A DNA stretch of 64,000 nt, taken from NCBI RefSeq assembly GCF_034009455.1, contig NZ_CP125380.1, forward strand, positions 1,095,001-1,159,000. Direction: 5' to 3'. The DNA comes from Pseudomonas sp. P5_109. GTDB lineage: Bacteria; Pseudomonadota; Gammaproteobacteria; Pseudomonadales; Pseudomonadaceae. The notes below the pieces were generated by a model, which had not been told where the DNA came from, searched no databases, and worked only from the letters and a program-made list of their open reading frames with translations. Every line of letters begins with the position of its first letter. Position 1 is the first letter of the stretch. A program made the translations under genes and the position numbers. Shown here piece by piece: positions 43,968 to 54,092 of this stretch.

Positions 43968-45520
43968 TGCTCGGCCTCCGAGGCTTGCAGACCGAAGTCA
44001 GCGGGGAAGTGCTTGAGAGCGCTGGCCACGGGATAAGACGTCATGCCGCCCAACGCGCACAGCGAACCGTATTGCAGGGTGTCGCACAGGTCCTTGAGGA
44101 TGATCACCTGCGCATCGCGACTGTTCTGGTCGGGTGCGGCCAGCAGACGGTCGATCACCTCGACACCACGGGTCGAACCGATGCGGCATGGCGTGCATTT
44201 GCCGCAGGATTCCTCGGCGCAGAACTGCATGGCGAAACGCGCCATGTGGGCCATGTCCAAGGTGTCGTCAGCCACCACCACACCACCGTGACCGAGCATC
44301 GCGCCGATGACGGCGAAGGCTTCGTAATCCAGCGGCGTGTCGAATTGCGAAGGTGGCACCCAGGCGCCGAGCGGGCCACCCACCTGCGCAGCCTTCAGCG
44401 GCCGGCCACTGGCGGTCCCGCCGCCGTAGTCTTCCACCAGTTCTCGCAAGGTCAGGCCAAAGGCCCGTTCCACCAGACCGCCGTGACGAACATTGCCCGC
44501 CAGTTGGAAGGGCATGGTGCCAAGGGAACGGCCCATGCCGTAATCGCGATAGAACTGCGCACCCTTGGCCAGAATCAGCGGCACCGAGGCCAAGGTCAGC
44601 ACGTTGTGCACCAAGGTCGGCAGGCCGAACAAACCCTGCAACGCCGGAATCGGCGGCTTGGCGCGGACGATCCCGCGCTTGCCTTCGAGGGAGTCCAGCA
44701 ACGCGGTTTCTTCACCACAGATGTAAGCACCGGCACCGACGCGCACTTCCATATCGAAAGCCAAGCCGCTGCCGCCGACATTGGCGCCCAGGTAACCGGC
44801 AGTTCGGGCAATGTTCAGCGCTGCGCGCAATGTCGCCACAGCATCCGGATACTCCGAGCGCACATAGATGTAGCCGAAAGTGGCGCCGACGGTAATGCCG
44901 GCAATCGCCATGCCTTCGATCAGCAGGAAGGGGTCGCCCTCCATCAACATGCGGTCGGCAAAAGTGCCGGAGTCGCCTTCGTCGGCGTTGCATACGATGT
45001 ACTTCTGGGCAGCCTCGGTAGCGTGCACCGTGCGCCATTTGATCCCGGCGGGGAAGGCCGCGCCGCCACGGCCACGCAGGCCTGAATCGAATACCTCAGT
45101 CGCGGTCTGTTCGCCACCTAGGGCAATGGCTCTTTTCAAACCCTCGAAACCGCCATGATCCAGATAATCGTCGATGTACAGCGGCCGGGTGATGCCGGCG
45201 CGGGCAAACAGCAGGCGTTGTTGCGTCTTCAGATAGGGCAACTCTTCCACCAGGCCCAGCGCCAACGGATGGGCAGACGGATCGCCTTTCAAGGCTTCGA
45301 GCACTGACGGTACATCGTCAGCAGTCAGTGGGCCGAAGCCGAAACGGCCTTGCGGCGTGTCCACTTCCAGCAATGGTTCCAGCCAATACAGGCCGCGCGA
45401 ACTGGTGCGTTGCAACTCAGACATAACGCGGCCCCGGCCATGGATGATAAGGGCTGCCGCAATTTCTTCGGCGCCTACGGCACGGGCCAGCGAGTCACGG
45501 GGCAGATAGAAAGCCGGCAT
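43964..45520 (-). CDS. fdsB: NAD-dependent formate dehydrogenase subunit beta
   Basis: A 518-residue NuoF-like subunit carrying FMN, NADH site and a 4Fe-4S cluster. The nucleotide loop GLRGRGGAAFPAG and the cluster motif ESCGKCTPCRIG are visible. An N-terminal region of about 100 residues precedes the NuoF core, as in other FdsB proteins. ATG 45520 overlaps the fdsG stop by one base (TGATG). Passes electrons from FdsA to NAD+. Confidence 0.94.
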   Translation of the reverse strand: MPAFYLPRDSLARAVGAEEIAAALIIHGRGRVMSELQRTSSRGLYWLEPLLEVDTPQGRFGFGPLTADDVPSVLEALKGDPSAHPLALGLVEELPYLKTQQRLLFARAGITRPLYIDDYLDHGGFEGLKRAIALGGEQTATEVFDSGLRGRGGAAFPAGIKWRTVHATEAAQKYIVCNADEGDSGTFADRMLMEGDPFLLIEGMAIAGITVGATFGYIYVRSEYPDAVATLRAALNIARTAGYLGANVGGSGLAFDMEVRVGAGAYICGEETALLDSLEGKRGIVRAKPPIPALQGLFGLPTLVHNVLTLASVPLILAKGAQFYRDYGMGRSLGTMPFQLAGNVRHGGLVERAFGLTLRELVEDYGGGTASGRPLKAAQVGGPLGAWVPPSQFDTPLDYEAFAVIGAMLGHGGVVVADDTLDMAHMARFAMQFCAEESCGKCTPCRIGSTRGVEVIDRLLAAPDQNSRDAQVIILKDLCDTLQYGSLCALGGMTSYPVASALKHFPADFGLQASEAEQ

Positions 45521-45996
45521 CACGCGTCCTCCCGACAAGCATCGAGCAACGCATCCAGCCGCTCTGCGCTAAGCCGCGCATGCACCCGGCCATCCAGCTC
45601 CAGTGCCGGCGAACAGGCACACGCACCCAGGCAATAAACCGGACGCAAACTGATGCTGCCATCGGCACTGCTGCCGTGATCATCCAGTTGCAGCCGCTCG
45701 CGCAACTGCGCGGCAAGCTGCTCGGCACCACGACTCTGGCACGACTCAGCCCGGCACAGCCGCAGGATATGCCGCGCAGGCGGCGCGGTACGGAAGTCAT
45801 GGTAAAAACTGATCACCCCACGCACCTCGGCCTGACTCAGATTGAGGGCATGGGCAATCTCGGGGACGGCGACATCGGGGACGTAACCGATGCGCTCCTG
45901 AATATCATGAAGAATGGGCAACAGCGCACCCGGGGTGCCCTTATGGCGCTCCAGCAGACTGTTGACCACAGGCAGGTGCAACATCTCATCAGGCAT
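45520..45996 (-). CDS. fdsG: NAD-dependent formate dehydrogenase subunit gamma
   Basis: A 158-residue NuoE-like [2Fe-2S] subunit with cysteine pairs in LCRAESC and CLGACAC. First gene of the fdsGBAD operon; all four genes overlap. The operon lacks fdhD/fdsC accessory and regulator genes within the window. Confidence 0.93.
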   Translation of the reverse strand: MPDEMLHLPVVNSLLERHKGTPGALLPILHDIQERIGYVPDVAVPEIAHALNLSQAEVRGVISFYHDFRTAPPARHILRLCRAESCQSRGAEQLAAQLRERLQLDDHGSSADGSISLRPVYCLGACACSPALELDGRVHARLSAERLDALLDACREDA

Positions 45997-46625
45997 TCAG
46001 CAATCCTCACGGTCACGGACAAACCAGAAGGTCGTCGGTCGTCCGAAAGTGTCGGCTGCGGCACTCACACCACGTCACGGTATCGTGGATTTCAGGCCGG
46101 TGGCCAGGGCACCCTGAATGGGCATCTTGTTGTGCCCGGCACGGTCTTCGCCGCACCTCTACTGGGCATAAAGGGCAGCTTGCCACGCGGCTGTTGATCG
46201 ACCTGCACCAAAGCGACGTGTTCGGTTCTGCCTACGACTATCCATTAAGTCTAGATGAGTGCCGCGAGGGGCGTTCACACAGTGGCCTAATGCCCGGAGG
46301 GCTTGTCGATGGGTGATGTATAGCAAGCATTACAGGGGAGAAACAGCATCAGATGTGTGGGGCTTTCTCAGGTGCAGAAGCGTTGACGTATTCCCTGTGG
46401 GAGCGAGCCTGCTCGCGAATGCGCCAGCCCAGACAGCATCAATGTTGAATCAGTTGCCTGGCGATACCTGCTCAGTTGAAAAAGCTGGCTATAACAGCCG
46501 TGGGACCACTCACCGGCGCCATGTGGTTGAACGCACTATTCTTATGTTTTTATGGAAGCCAGAGGGGGAATGGAACGCCCATCACAGACCCGACGATAGC
46601 TGTAAATATGAGCGGAGCAATGACC
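45997..46625. other. Long intergenic stretch upstream of fds, with one REP
   Basis: About 630 bases without a convincing gene. It should hold the fds promoter close to 46000-46060. A single REP of mixed type (TGTGGGAGCGAGCCTGCTCG) lies at about 46394-46420. The open frames here have no family character and overlap repeats. Confidence 0.55.
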
Positions 46626-46865
46626 ATGGAATACGACGACAAACTCATTGAAGACGCCGTGCTTGCCCTGTTGGCAACCTTCAGTTTCGACAGCGGCAAC
46701 GCCTGGAAAGGGTTCGACTTCGAGGTCATGAACCGACTGCATGAACATGGTTTCATCAGTGATCCGGTGAACAGGAAAAAATCAATTTGGTTAACGGAGG
46801 AAGGATTGGAGCGCGGTCGGCGGATAGCCGGCCAGTTGTTCGGTGTGAAAACTCAAGGTGAATGA
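46626..46865 (+). CDS. DUF6429-family small protein
   Basis: A 79-residue cytoplasmic protein (MEYDDKLIEDAVLALLA ... IWLTEEGLERG) that fits the DUF6429 family as I remember it; the pattern suggests a small winged-helix-like fold. ATG 46626 is preferred because GGAG sits eight bases upstream, while ATG 46620 is too close to it. Function unknown. Confidence 0.78.
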   Translation: MEYDDKLIEDAVLALLATFSFDSGNAWKGFDFEVMNRLHEHGFISDPVNRKKSIWLTEEGLERGRRIAGQLFGVKTQGE

Positions 46866-46968
46866 GTCCAGCTAAGCGCCGCCCAACCAGCATCAATACT
46901 AAAGGCGTACCGAATTCACAAACCAGTCACACACTTGGGCCAAATAATGCCTATCAGCTCACCGCAAT

Positions 46969-47066
46969 CCCTGTGGGAGCGGGCTTGCCCGCGAAGGCGC
47001 CAGCCCAGCCACCACAAAAAGCCGAACTGAAACCCAGTCCCTTGTAGGAGCGAGCTCGCTCCCGAA
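46969..47066 (+). repeat. Two REP sequences in direct orientation
   Basis: A GC-rich REP (TGTGGGAGCGGGCTTGCCCG, 46969-47000) and an AT-richer one (TGTAGGAGCGAGCTCGCTCC, 47041-47066) lie head to tail, unlike the inverted pairs elsewhere. The rest of 46866-47180 has no gene. Confidence 0.8.
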
Positions 47067-47180
47067 AAACGCAAGCCATTCACATTTCCTGCTGAATGCC
47101 CCCGTCTAACGCACCCAAGCCCGCTCTCACAACGTAATGCCTAACTTCTGAAACCAAAAGCTATCCCGACACTTCGCCCA

Positions 47181-47492
47181 CTACGCCTCGGCCTTAGCGC
47201 CCGACCGCTTAGACGCCACCTCACTATCCCGATCCCTCGTCAACACCTTCACCGCATCATCCACCAACGCCTTACTCATCGAAGTCAGATAATGCGCAGC
47301 CCAAGCATGACGGTCAGTGTCTCTGGCATAAGCAGCATCTTCAGTGAGCGTCTTAGCCAGGAACAGAAAATCAGAAGCCATGGACAACGCATCACCAAGA
47401 GGAACCCCGCGAGTGACATGAAACAGCGCTTGATCCGCACAGTAGATCGCAGGCGTCAGGCCGATGGTTTTGAGTTCAGATTGTTCAGTCAT
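47181..47492 (-). CDS. DUF3077-family small protein
   Basis: A 103-residue protein of the Pseudomonas-specific DUF3077 family (LKTIGLTPAIYCADQALFHV ... DRHAWAAHYLTSMSKALVDDAV). Function unknown. ATG 47492 has a strong CGGAGGTGGCCA leader. Its start is overlapped by a 34-codon upstream frame, and a structured leader extends to about 47824, so control by attenuation or translational coupling is likely. Confidence 0.82.
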   Translation of the reverse strand: MTEQSELKTIGLTPAIYCADQALFHVTRGVPLGDALSMASDFLFLAKTLTEDAAYARDTDRHAWAAHYLTSMSKALVDDAVKVLTRDRDSEVASKRSGAKAEA

Positions 47493-47589
47493 TGGCCACC
47501 TCCGAGGATGGAGAGGCAATGGGGGGGTTACGCGATTGGGAACTGCGTTGAGGGGAAAGCCAAATTTCAAACGGATTGATACTGCGCAT
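47485..47589 (-). CDS. Upstream small frame coupled to the DUF3077 gene
   Basis: A 34-codon frame (MRSINPFEIWLSPQRSSQ ...) starting at ATG 47589 with an excellent AAGGAGTTGGATA leader. Its TGA lies inside the first codons of the DUF3077 gene (overlap of eight bases), the classic layout for translational coupling. Whether the peptide itself matters is unknown. Confidence 0.5.
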   Translation of the reverse strand: MRSINPFEIWLSPQRSSQSRNPPIASPSSEVAND

Positions 47590-47719
47590 TATCCAACTCC
47601 TTGATATGAGGAGCTGCCACGTTCGTTTCCACACGAATGGGTGACAGCTGTGCGCAGGGTGGAAAACCGGGAATCAAGGAAACCGGCACGCCCGAAGACG
47701 TCCCACGCACAGCCGCCAT
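47567..47719 (-). CDS. First leader frame upstream of the DUF3077 gene
   Basis: A 50-codon open frame (MAAVRGTSSGVPVSLIPGF ... LDNAQYQSV) running through the leader hairpin and ending inside the 34-codon frame. Its RBS is weak, so it may only be chance; it is listed because it nests with the next frame and the hairpins. Confidence 0.3.
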   Translation of the reverse strand: MAAVRGTSSGVPVSLIPGFPPCAQLSPIRVETNVAAPHIKELDNAQYQSV

Positions 47720-47824
47720 AACTCACGCCGCAGGCATAAAAAAAGCGCCGGCAGGCATGATGGGGGCGCTGTTGCGCCTTGAATTACACGGGTTTCCACA
47801 CCCGGTCGCTGAATTGGCAGCGAC
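47605..47824 (-). promoter_or_regulatory. Structured leader with twin GTGGAA-loop hairpins and a possible attenuator
   Basis: On the minus strand, in order: a seven-base stem hairpin (47824-47805, GTCGCTG/CAGCGAC), a hairpin CGGGT-GTGGAA-ACCCG (47804-47789), a GGCGC-AACA-GCGCC hairpin (47778-47765), a terminator-like hairpin with seven Us (47770-47738), and a second hairpin TTCGT-GTGGAA-ACGAA (47637-47622). The third and fourth share the GCGCC arm and exclude each other. The two GTGGAA loops are identical while their stems differ with pairing kept, which is how RNA structure under selection looks. Promoter not identified. Confidence 0.5.
47738..47770 (-). terminator. Minus-strand intrinsic terminator within the leader
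   Basis: AGCGCC and GGCGCT pair around a 15-base loop and are followed by seven Us on the minus strand. It could end read-through from the AbiC-like gene 350 bases upstream, or act as the attenuator of the DUF3077 leader. Confidence 0.65.
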
Positions 47825-48115
47825 GGTGGGGAGGTTATCGTGCAGATCGTTTTGCTGCAACCTTCAAAGGCTTCGATCCCAAACCATCCGAGACGGAAAC
47901 TTTGGTTTATATCTCACCGGGAGAGCTAACTAAAATACTGCCTGTGTTGGGCTGCTGTTAGGCACAAAAAGATGTTATCCCTAAAATTCGCATCGGCAAG
48001 AAGCAGGCGTTTAAGCTGTACTTTCTACCATCCAGAATAATAATCGACGTTGAGTTTTTTACTGGGTGAAGTCTGATTTTAGTGTGTGGACTGCTGGTTT
48101 GTATCGGCTCGCCTT

Positions 48116-48760
48116 CTAGTTATCCATAATTTTGAAGTGGCGGATCACAGCCTCTGGTAAGCCCTGGACTTCGTGCAGCATTAACACTATGTGCCTAGCT
48201 TTTGTTGTGTAATATTCAATGATTGGTGCGTATTTGCCTTCTTGACTATACGGATGTCGTATCAGAAAGCTGTGCAGTGCAATTATTTGATTTCGCAGCT
48301 CTCTTACTGTGGACTCTACAATTGAACCAGGCTGGCGGGCAATATAGACGAATTGAGTGTAGGAGTCAGAGTTTCCTAATACACCAGCGCCTCGCTCGGC
48401 CTCCGCTACCATGTGATGTATCTTCAATTTGTCAGTGCCTACGCCTCCCACCACGATCTCCATTAACTCCCTAATTCTTGAATCAATGTCTTTAATAACT
48501 ACAAGAACCTCTTCCGCTTGCCTGTCAATGGATAGTTGTCTCACTTGTTTTATTTGTATATCAAGGGACCAAAGCACGCCGAGGAATGCGAAGAGTGCGA
48601 AAACCGGATTCAAAATTCCACCGAAATAATCGCCGAAAGCTCCCCAGGTGGCTTGATCGGGAACGCGATTGAGCCCAAACATATCTAAGTATGCCGTGAC
48701 AATTGCGGCCATAAGGAGGAGGGCGGCGCAAAAAATCATCACCGGTATTTTTGAATTCAT
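48116..48760 (-). CDS. AbiC-like membrane protein, candidate anti-phage component
   Basis: A 214-residue protein with TM1 at about 4-25, the segment WGAFGDYFGGILNPVF (39-54) and TM2 at about 47-66, then a cytoplasmic helical domain. That WG-FGD-FGG-LNP segment plus two TMs is how I remember the putative phage abortive infection (putAbiC) family. ATG 48760 is chosen because AGAGGA precedes it; upstream in-frame sequence looks unrelated. Low GC. It is 190 bases downstream of the OLD-like ATPase gene on the same strand, probably one operon. Defence role is inference. Confidence 0.72.
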   Translation of the reverse strand: MNSKIPVMIFCAALLLMAAIVTAYLDMFGLNRVPDQATWGAFGDYFGGILNPVFALFAFLGVLWSLDIQIKQVRQLSIDRQAEEVLVVIKDIDSRIRELMEIVVGGVGTDKLKIHHMVAEAERGAGVLGNSDSYTQFVYIARQPGSIVESTVRELRNQIIALHSFLIRHPYSQEGKYAPIIEYYTTKARHIVLMLHEVQGLPEAVIRHFKIMDN

Positions 48761-48951
48761 GAAATCCTCTGCATCAGGTATTTTATATTGTTGTGCTAAA
48801 GTAAACTTGGTTCGTTTTTTAGAAAATATTTTGATGTTCGGTATTGATCTGGCATGCTTGAATGTGGACTCATTATTCTTTTTTGGATAATCCAGTCTCA
48901 ATGGTCATCGATTAAAAAGTGGTTCGGATATAGGGGGCGCTGAAGATAATA

Positions 48952-50508
48952 TCAATCCAATCGTGACTCAATTAGGTCTTTCATTGGTTTTAGGTCATCG
49001 CTGAACTCTTTTGATATAACACGGCACATTTGTTGTAGTACTTGCTCTTTGTCCAATCCTATGTGCGACGCTATTTCGAAAAATTCATTATGTTTTCCAG
49101 CCTGTAAGCCATATTCAAGAACCTCAAGTACCCGGTCCTCTTCCAGATCTAGAGCAGCAGATACAAACGCAGGAACTTCCATGCATTTTTGTATGATCCA
49201 TGCTTCTGGCCAAGTATTTCCTGGTAAATATTCAGCCCTGCTGGAAAACCACTCATCAAACTCTTTTGTAGGGTTTTCCGCCATCTTGCGTGCGTGATTA
49301 AGATTGTCGGATCGTAAAGGTCTTTGATCTCCATCGAATATAGCAATTGTTGGTCTTTCCTCTCCACGCACATTCAAAGCAGCAAGCTGCTTTGCTATTG
49401 CTGTAGCCGAGCCAATTACTGATATTTTGATTCGCGCCCGAATGTGAGATGGTAGACATGCTTGAACAAGCGCACGAGCGACCTCATCTTCTACAAATAA
49501 ATCGAGTTCTTGATTTTCTTTCGCGCCAAGCTTGGCGAAGGCAAATTCAGGGGAGATTCCTGGGGTTAATTTAGTCTTGCCCCTGATCGACTCTATGAAG
49601 TACCTTGCATCGTCAGGCAGGCATTGAAAAATTTCCTTTGAGTGAGTAGTGCAGATAACTTGGGTCCCAGTTTCTTTACAAACCTCCTTAAGTTTTGTCA
49701 TGAAGTTACGTTGTGCCTTTGCGTGCAGTCCGAGTTCTATTTCGTCGAGCACTAGAAGGGTGTTTCCTTGGCAAGAGTATATGGTTGAAAAGATTTCAAA
49801 AAGCGCGTTTTCGCCCGCTCCCATATTGAAGCCAGAGTAGGTAAGGTCGCCTACTGTTACCACTGGTAAACTATAACGAGCATGCTCCAGATGCATGTAC
49901 TCATCGTATTTTTTTCCTAAAATAAATCCTACTGTGTCTTTGACTTTTCCTTCCCAGCCTTTTGCTGCTATATTTTTAAATGATTTTGAGTATGAGCGAG
50001 ACTGGCTTCTTTCGGAGTGTGGAACTATTCGTTCGATCCCCAAGAAGACTACATTCTTGTGAACTCTCGAGTCATAGTTATTCCATTTTCCGCCTTTGTT
50101 TTTCTTTCGGATTTGATAGCCGATTCCTCTGCCGTCGGGAGTGCGTTCGTCTTTTGAAAGATAATCTAAGGCAAAGAAGTAATGTATCTCTATGCCTTGT
50201 GGTGGAACTTCATTGGTGTGCTGTAAGAAAAAATCTGAGAAGGTGTAATAGCTATTTTTTCTCTTAGCTAATTTAAAACCTTTTTTAATGTTGTGGTAAG
50301 CGCAGCAGGCCAAAGCAAGAATGGTTGATTTTCCTGAACCATTCGCACCTGCAAATGCGGTTATAGGATAATCAAAAGTTACGTCTAGAGAGCTTATTCC
50401 GCGAATTGCACCTTCAGTGATAGTTATTTGTCGCAATAGTCTCTTTGAGTAGTCGTTGGTGAACCATTGTCGGAGCTCTTTATCTAATTTGCTTTCTCTA
50501 TATTTCAC
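48952..50508 (-). CDS. OLD-like ABC ATPase with Toprim-like C-terminus
   Basis: A 518-residue ATPase of the RecF/OLD type. Walker A GANGSGKS at 54-61, a signature-like MGAGE at 229-233, Walker B LLVLDEIELGL at 251-261, and an H-loop TTHSKE at 288-292. The C-terminal part has an acidic LFVEDE (338-342) and FDGDQ (391-395), the spacing expected of a Toprim nuclease core, then LPGNTWPEAWI. Similar ATPases drive OLD, PARIS and Septu-type phage defence. AT-rich coding marks it as foreign. Partner downstream: the AbiC-like gene. Toprim call is moderate. Confidence 0.8.
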   Translation of the reverse strand: MKYRESKLDKELRQWFTNDYSKRLLRQITITEGAIRGISSLDVTFDYPITAFAGANGSGKSTILALACCAYHNIKKGFKLAKRKNSYYTFSDFFLQHTNEVPPQGIEIHYFFALDYLSKDERTPDGRGIGYQIRKKNKGGKWNNYDSRVHKNVVFLGIERIVPHSERSQSRSYSKSFKNIAAKGWEGKVKDTVGFILGKKYDEYMHLEHARYSLPVVTVGDLTYSGFNMGAGENALFEIFSTIYSCQGNTLLVLDEIELGLHAKAQRNFMTKLKEVCKETGTQVICTTHSKEIFQCLPDDARYFIESIRGKTKLTPGISPEFAFAKLGAKENQELDLFVEDEVARALVQACLPSHIRARIKISVIGSATAIAKQLAALNVRGEERPTIAIFDGDQRPLRSDNLNHARKMAENPTKEFDEWFSSRAEYLPGNTWPEAWIIQKCMEVPAFVSAALDLEEDRVLEVLEYGLQAGKHNEFFEIASHIGLDKEQVLQQMCRVISKEFSDDLKPMKDLIESRLD

Positions 50509-50772
50509 ACGACTACCCTACGTAAATGTTGACAGTAGGCAGTTGGCCACTACGCCTAACGCTAATGCTTTCGATGTGAATTGTCTAGGGAGTCCTTTGG
50601 CGAAATTTTTTAGATTTCAGCTCGGTCGCTCGGGCTTAAAAAATGATTTCCGCCTGTCCGCTTTGGCTTGAGGCGGACTTGGATAATGTAAGTAGGGGGA
50701 AAACCTGGGAAAGGGGACGTGGAAAAGGTGGCGGCTATTGGGCATTTCCGCTTTTAGATCACCGACCTTCAT
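50509..50772. other. Non-coding junction upstream of the ATPase gene
   Basis: About 260 bases with the ATPase promoter region and the inverted repeat TCCGCCTGTCCGC/GCGGAC near 50649-50680. The GGGAAAGGGGACGT segment (about 50707-50720) resembles sequence often seen beside REP-associated transposase genes, but no such gene is present. Base composition rises toward the core genome here, so this looks like the island boundary. Confidence 0.4.
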
Positions 50773-51102
50773 TCATTGAATGTCATTCAAATAACTCTTG
50801 AGCGCGATGAGCGGACCATCAAGCTGCTCCATCGCCTGAATCCCAGCAAACTCCCCCGCCAACCTCCCCAACTCCCGCCCCAACGGCTTATCCACACCCC
50901 CAATAGCCTCCAACGCCAACCCCACACACTCATCCACCTTCACCTGAATCCCCTCAACATCCCCCCGTCGCACCAGCAACTCAAACACATCCCGCTGGTA
51001 GTCACCCATGACCAGATCGTCACGCAAAATCGGGCTTGAATCTTCCGATTCATAAGCCAGTTTGAGGGAGAAGAGGGCGACGGTTTCCAGGTGTAATTCC
51101 AT
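50773..51102 (-). CDS. Small protein of unknown function beside tRNA-Leu
   Basis: A 109-residue acidic, probably helical protein (MELHLETVALFSLKLAYES ... ALKSYLNDIQ) with no signal or motif. ATG 51102 has AAGGA about ten bases upstream. Its GC content is like the core genome, unlike the ATPase gene next to it. No family recognised. Confidence 0.6.
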   Translation of the reverse strand: MELHLETVALFSLKLAYESEDSSPILRDDLVMGDYQRDVFELLVRRGDVEGIQVKVDECVGLALEAIGGVDKPLGRELGRLAGEFAGIQAMEQLDGPLIALKSYLNDIQ

Positions 51103-51163
51103 GGGGGGGAATCCTTGTGAAATGTTCCGGCGGTGCGGGTGGTGTGGAAGGGCAGGGTCAAAG

Positions 51164-51190
51164 GCATCGCCAGCAAGCCGGCTCCTACAG
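51164..51190 (+). repeat. Degenerate REP sequence
   Basis: CATCGCCAGCAAGCCGGC followed by TCCTACAGG, a variant of the REP core, between the small protein gene and tRNA-Leu. Confidence 0.65.
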
Positions 51191-51223
51191 GTGGGCGGCG
51201 TGGCAATCACTTTATTGCGGACG

Positions 51224-51253
51224 AAAAAAAAGGCCTTGCTAAGCAAGACCTTT
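51224..51253 (-). terminator. Terminator of tRNA-Leu
   Basis: On the minus strand AGGTCTTGC-TTA-GCAAGGCCT forms a nine-base stem (with wobble) followed by seven or more Us, eight bases after the tRNA CCA end. Confidence 0.85.
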
Positions 51254-51261
51254 CTTAATTT

Positions 51262-51346
51262 TGGTGCCCCGAGGGAGACTCGAACTCCCACTCCTTTCGA
51301 AAACGGATTTTGAATCCGCCGCGTCTACCAATTCCGCCATCAGGGC
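51262..51346 (-). tRNA. tRNA-Leu(CAA)
   Basis: An 85-base class II tRNA read on the minus strand, starting GCCCTGATGG and ending GGGGCACCA, with encoded CCA. The acceptor stem pairs fully (GCCCTGA with TCGGGGC). The anticodon stem-loop GGA-TTCAAAA-TCC gives anticodon CAA (codon TTG). A long variable arm and the T arm GGGAGTTCGAGTCTCCC are present. The equivalent E. coli gene, leuX, is a well-known island integration site. Confidence 0.96.
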
Positions 51347-51454
51347 TCAATGGCGGCGAAGTATAGAGATGAGATAACCGCTGGTCAATCAGGTACATGG
51401 AGAATTTTTGATATTTCCGCTAGACTTCCCGGCCCTGCTAGACGACACCCCATC

Positions 51455-53649
<2,195 letters not shown>

Positions 53650-53692
53650 GTTTTCTGACCCCAAGATTCAACATTTGCAACTGGAGTGCTAA

Positions 53693-54028
53693 ATGAGCTT
53701 TTTTATCTCGAATGCCATGGCTGATGCTGCTGCACCTGCTGCAGGCCCAATGGGTGGCGGTTTTGAGTGGATTTTCCTGGTCGGTTTCCTGGTCATCTTC
53801 TACCTGATGATCTGGCGTCCACAGGCCAAGCGCGCCAAAGAGCAGAAAAACCTGCTGAGCAGCCTGCAAAAAGGCGACGAAGTTGTGACCACTGGCGGCA
53901 TCGCCGGCAAGATCACTAAAGTGGCCGACGATTTCGTCGTTCTGGAAGTTTCCGACACCGTCGAAATGAAATTCCAGAAAGGCGCCATCGCTGCCACGCT
54001 GCCAAAAGGCACGCTGAAAGCGATCTAA
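53693..54028 (+). CDS. yajC: Sec translocon accessory subunit YajC
   Basis: A 111-residue YajC with a single membrane segment (FEWIFLVGFLVIFYLMIW, about 22-39) and the KEQKNLLSSLQKGDEVVTTGGI family motif. It associates with SecDF in the inner membrane. It is 43 bases after tgt and before secD. Confidence 0.95.
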   Translation: MSFFISNAMADAAAPAAGPMGGGFEWIFLVGFLVIFYLMIWRPQAKRAKEQKNLLSSLQKGDEVVTTGGIAGKITKVADDFVVLEVSDTVEMKFQKGAIAATLPKGTLKAI

Positions 54029-54052
54029 GTTTCAACTTCATCTTCAATCGAC

Positions 54053-54071
54053 GGGGCGCGCAAGGCGCCCC
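54053..54071 (+). other. GC-rich hairpin between yajC and secD
   Basis: GGGGCGC and GCGCCCC pair with a five-base loop. No T tract follows, so it probably tunes rather than stops expression of secD. Confidence 0.5.
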
Positions 54072-54092
54072 GCGTCATAAACGGGCGGCGTG

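Noticed and set aside
47773..47961. Plus-strand small frames in the DUF3077 leader region
   Set aside because: No ribosome-binding site, and the sequence is better explained by minus-strand hairpins.
50700..50770. RAYT or insertion-sequence remnant
   Set aside because: Only a short GGGAAAGGGGACGT segment resembles such flanks; no transposase fragment can be read in any frame.
47600..51262. Attachment-site duplication of the tRNA-Leu 3' end flanking the low-GC genes
   Set aside because: I looked for a second copy of the TGGTGCCCCGAGGGAGACTC block and found none, and no integrase gene is present.
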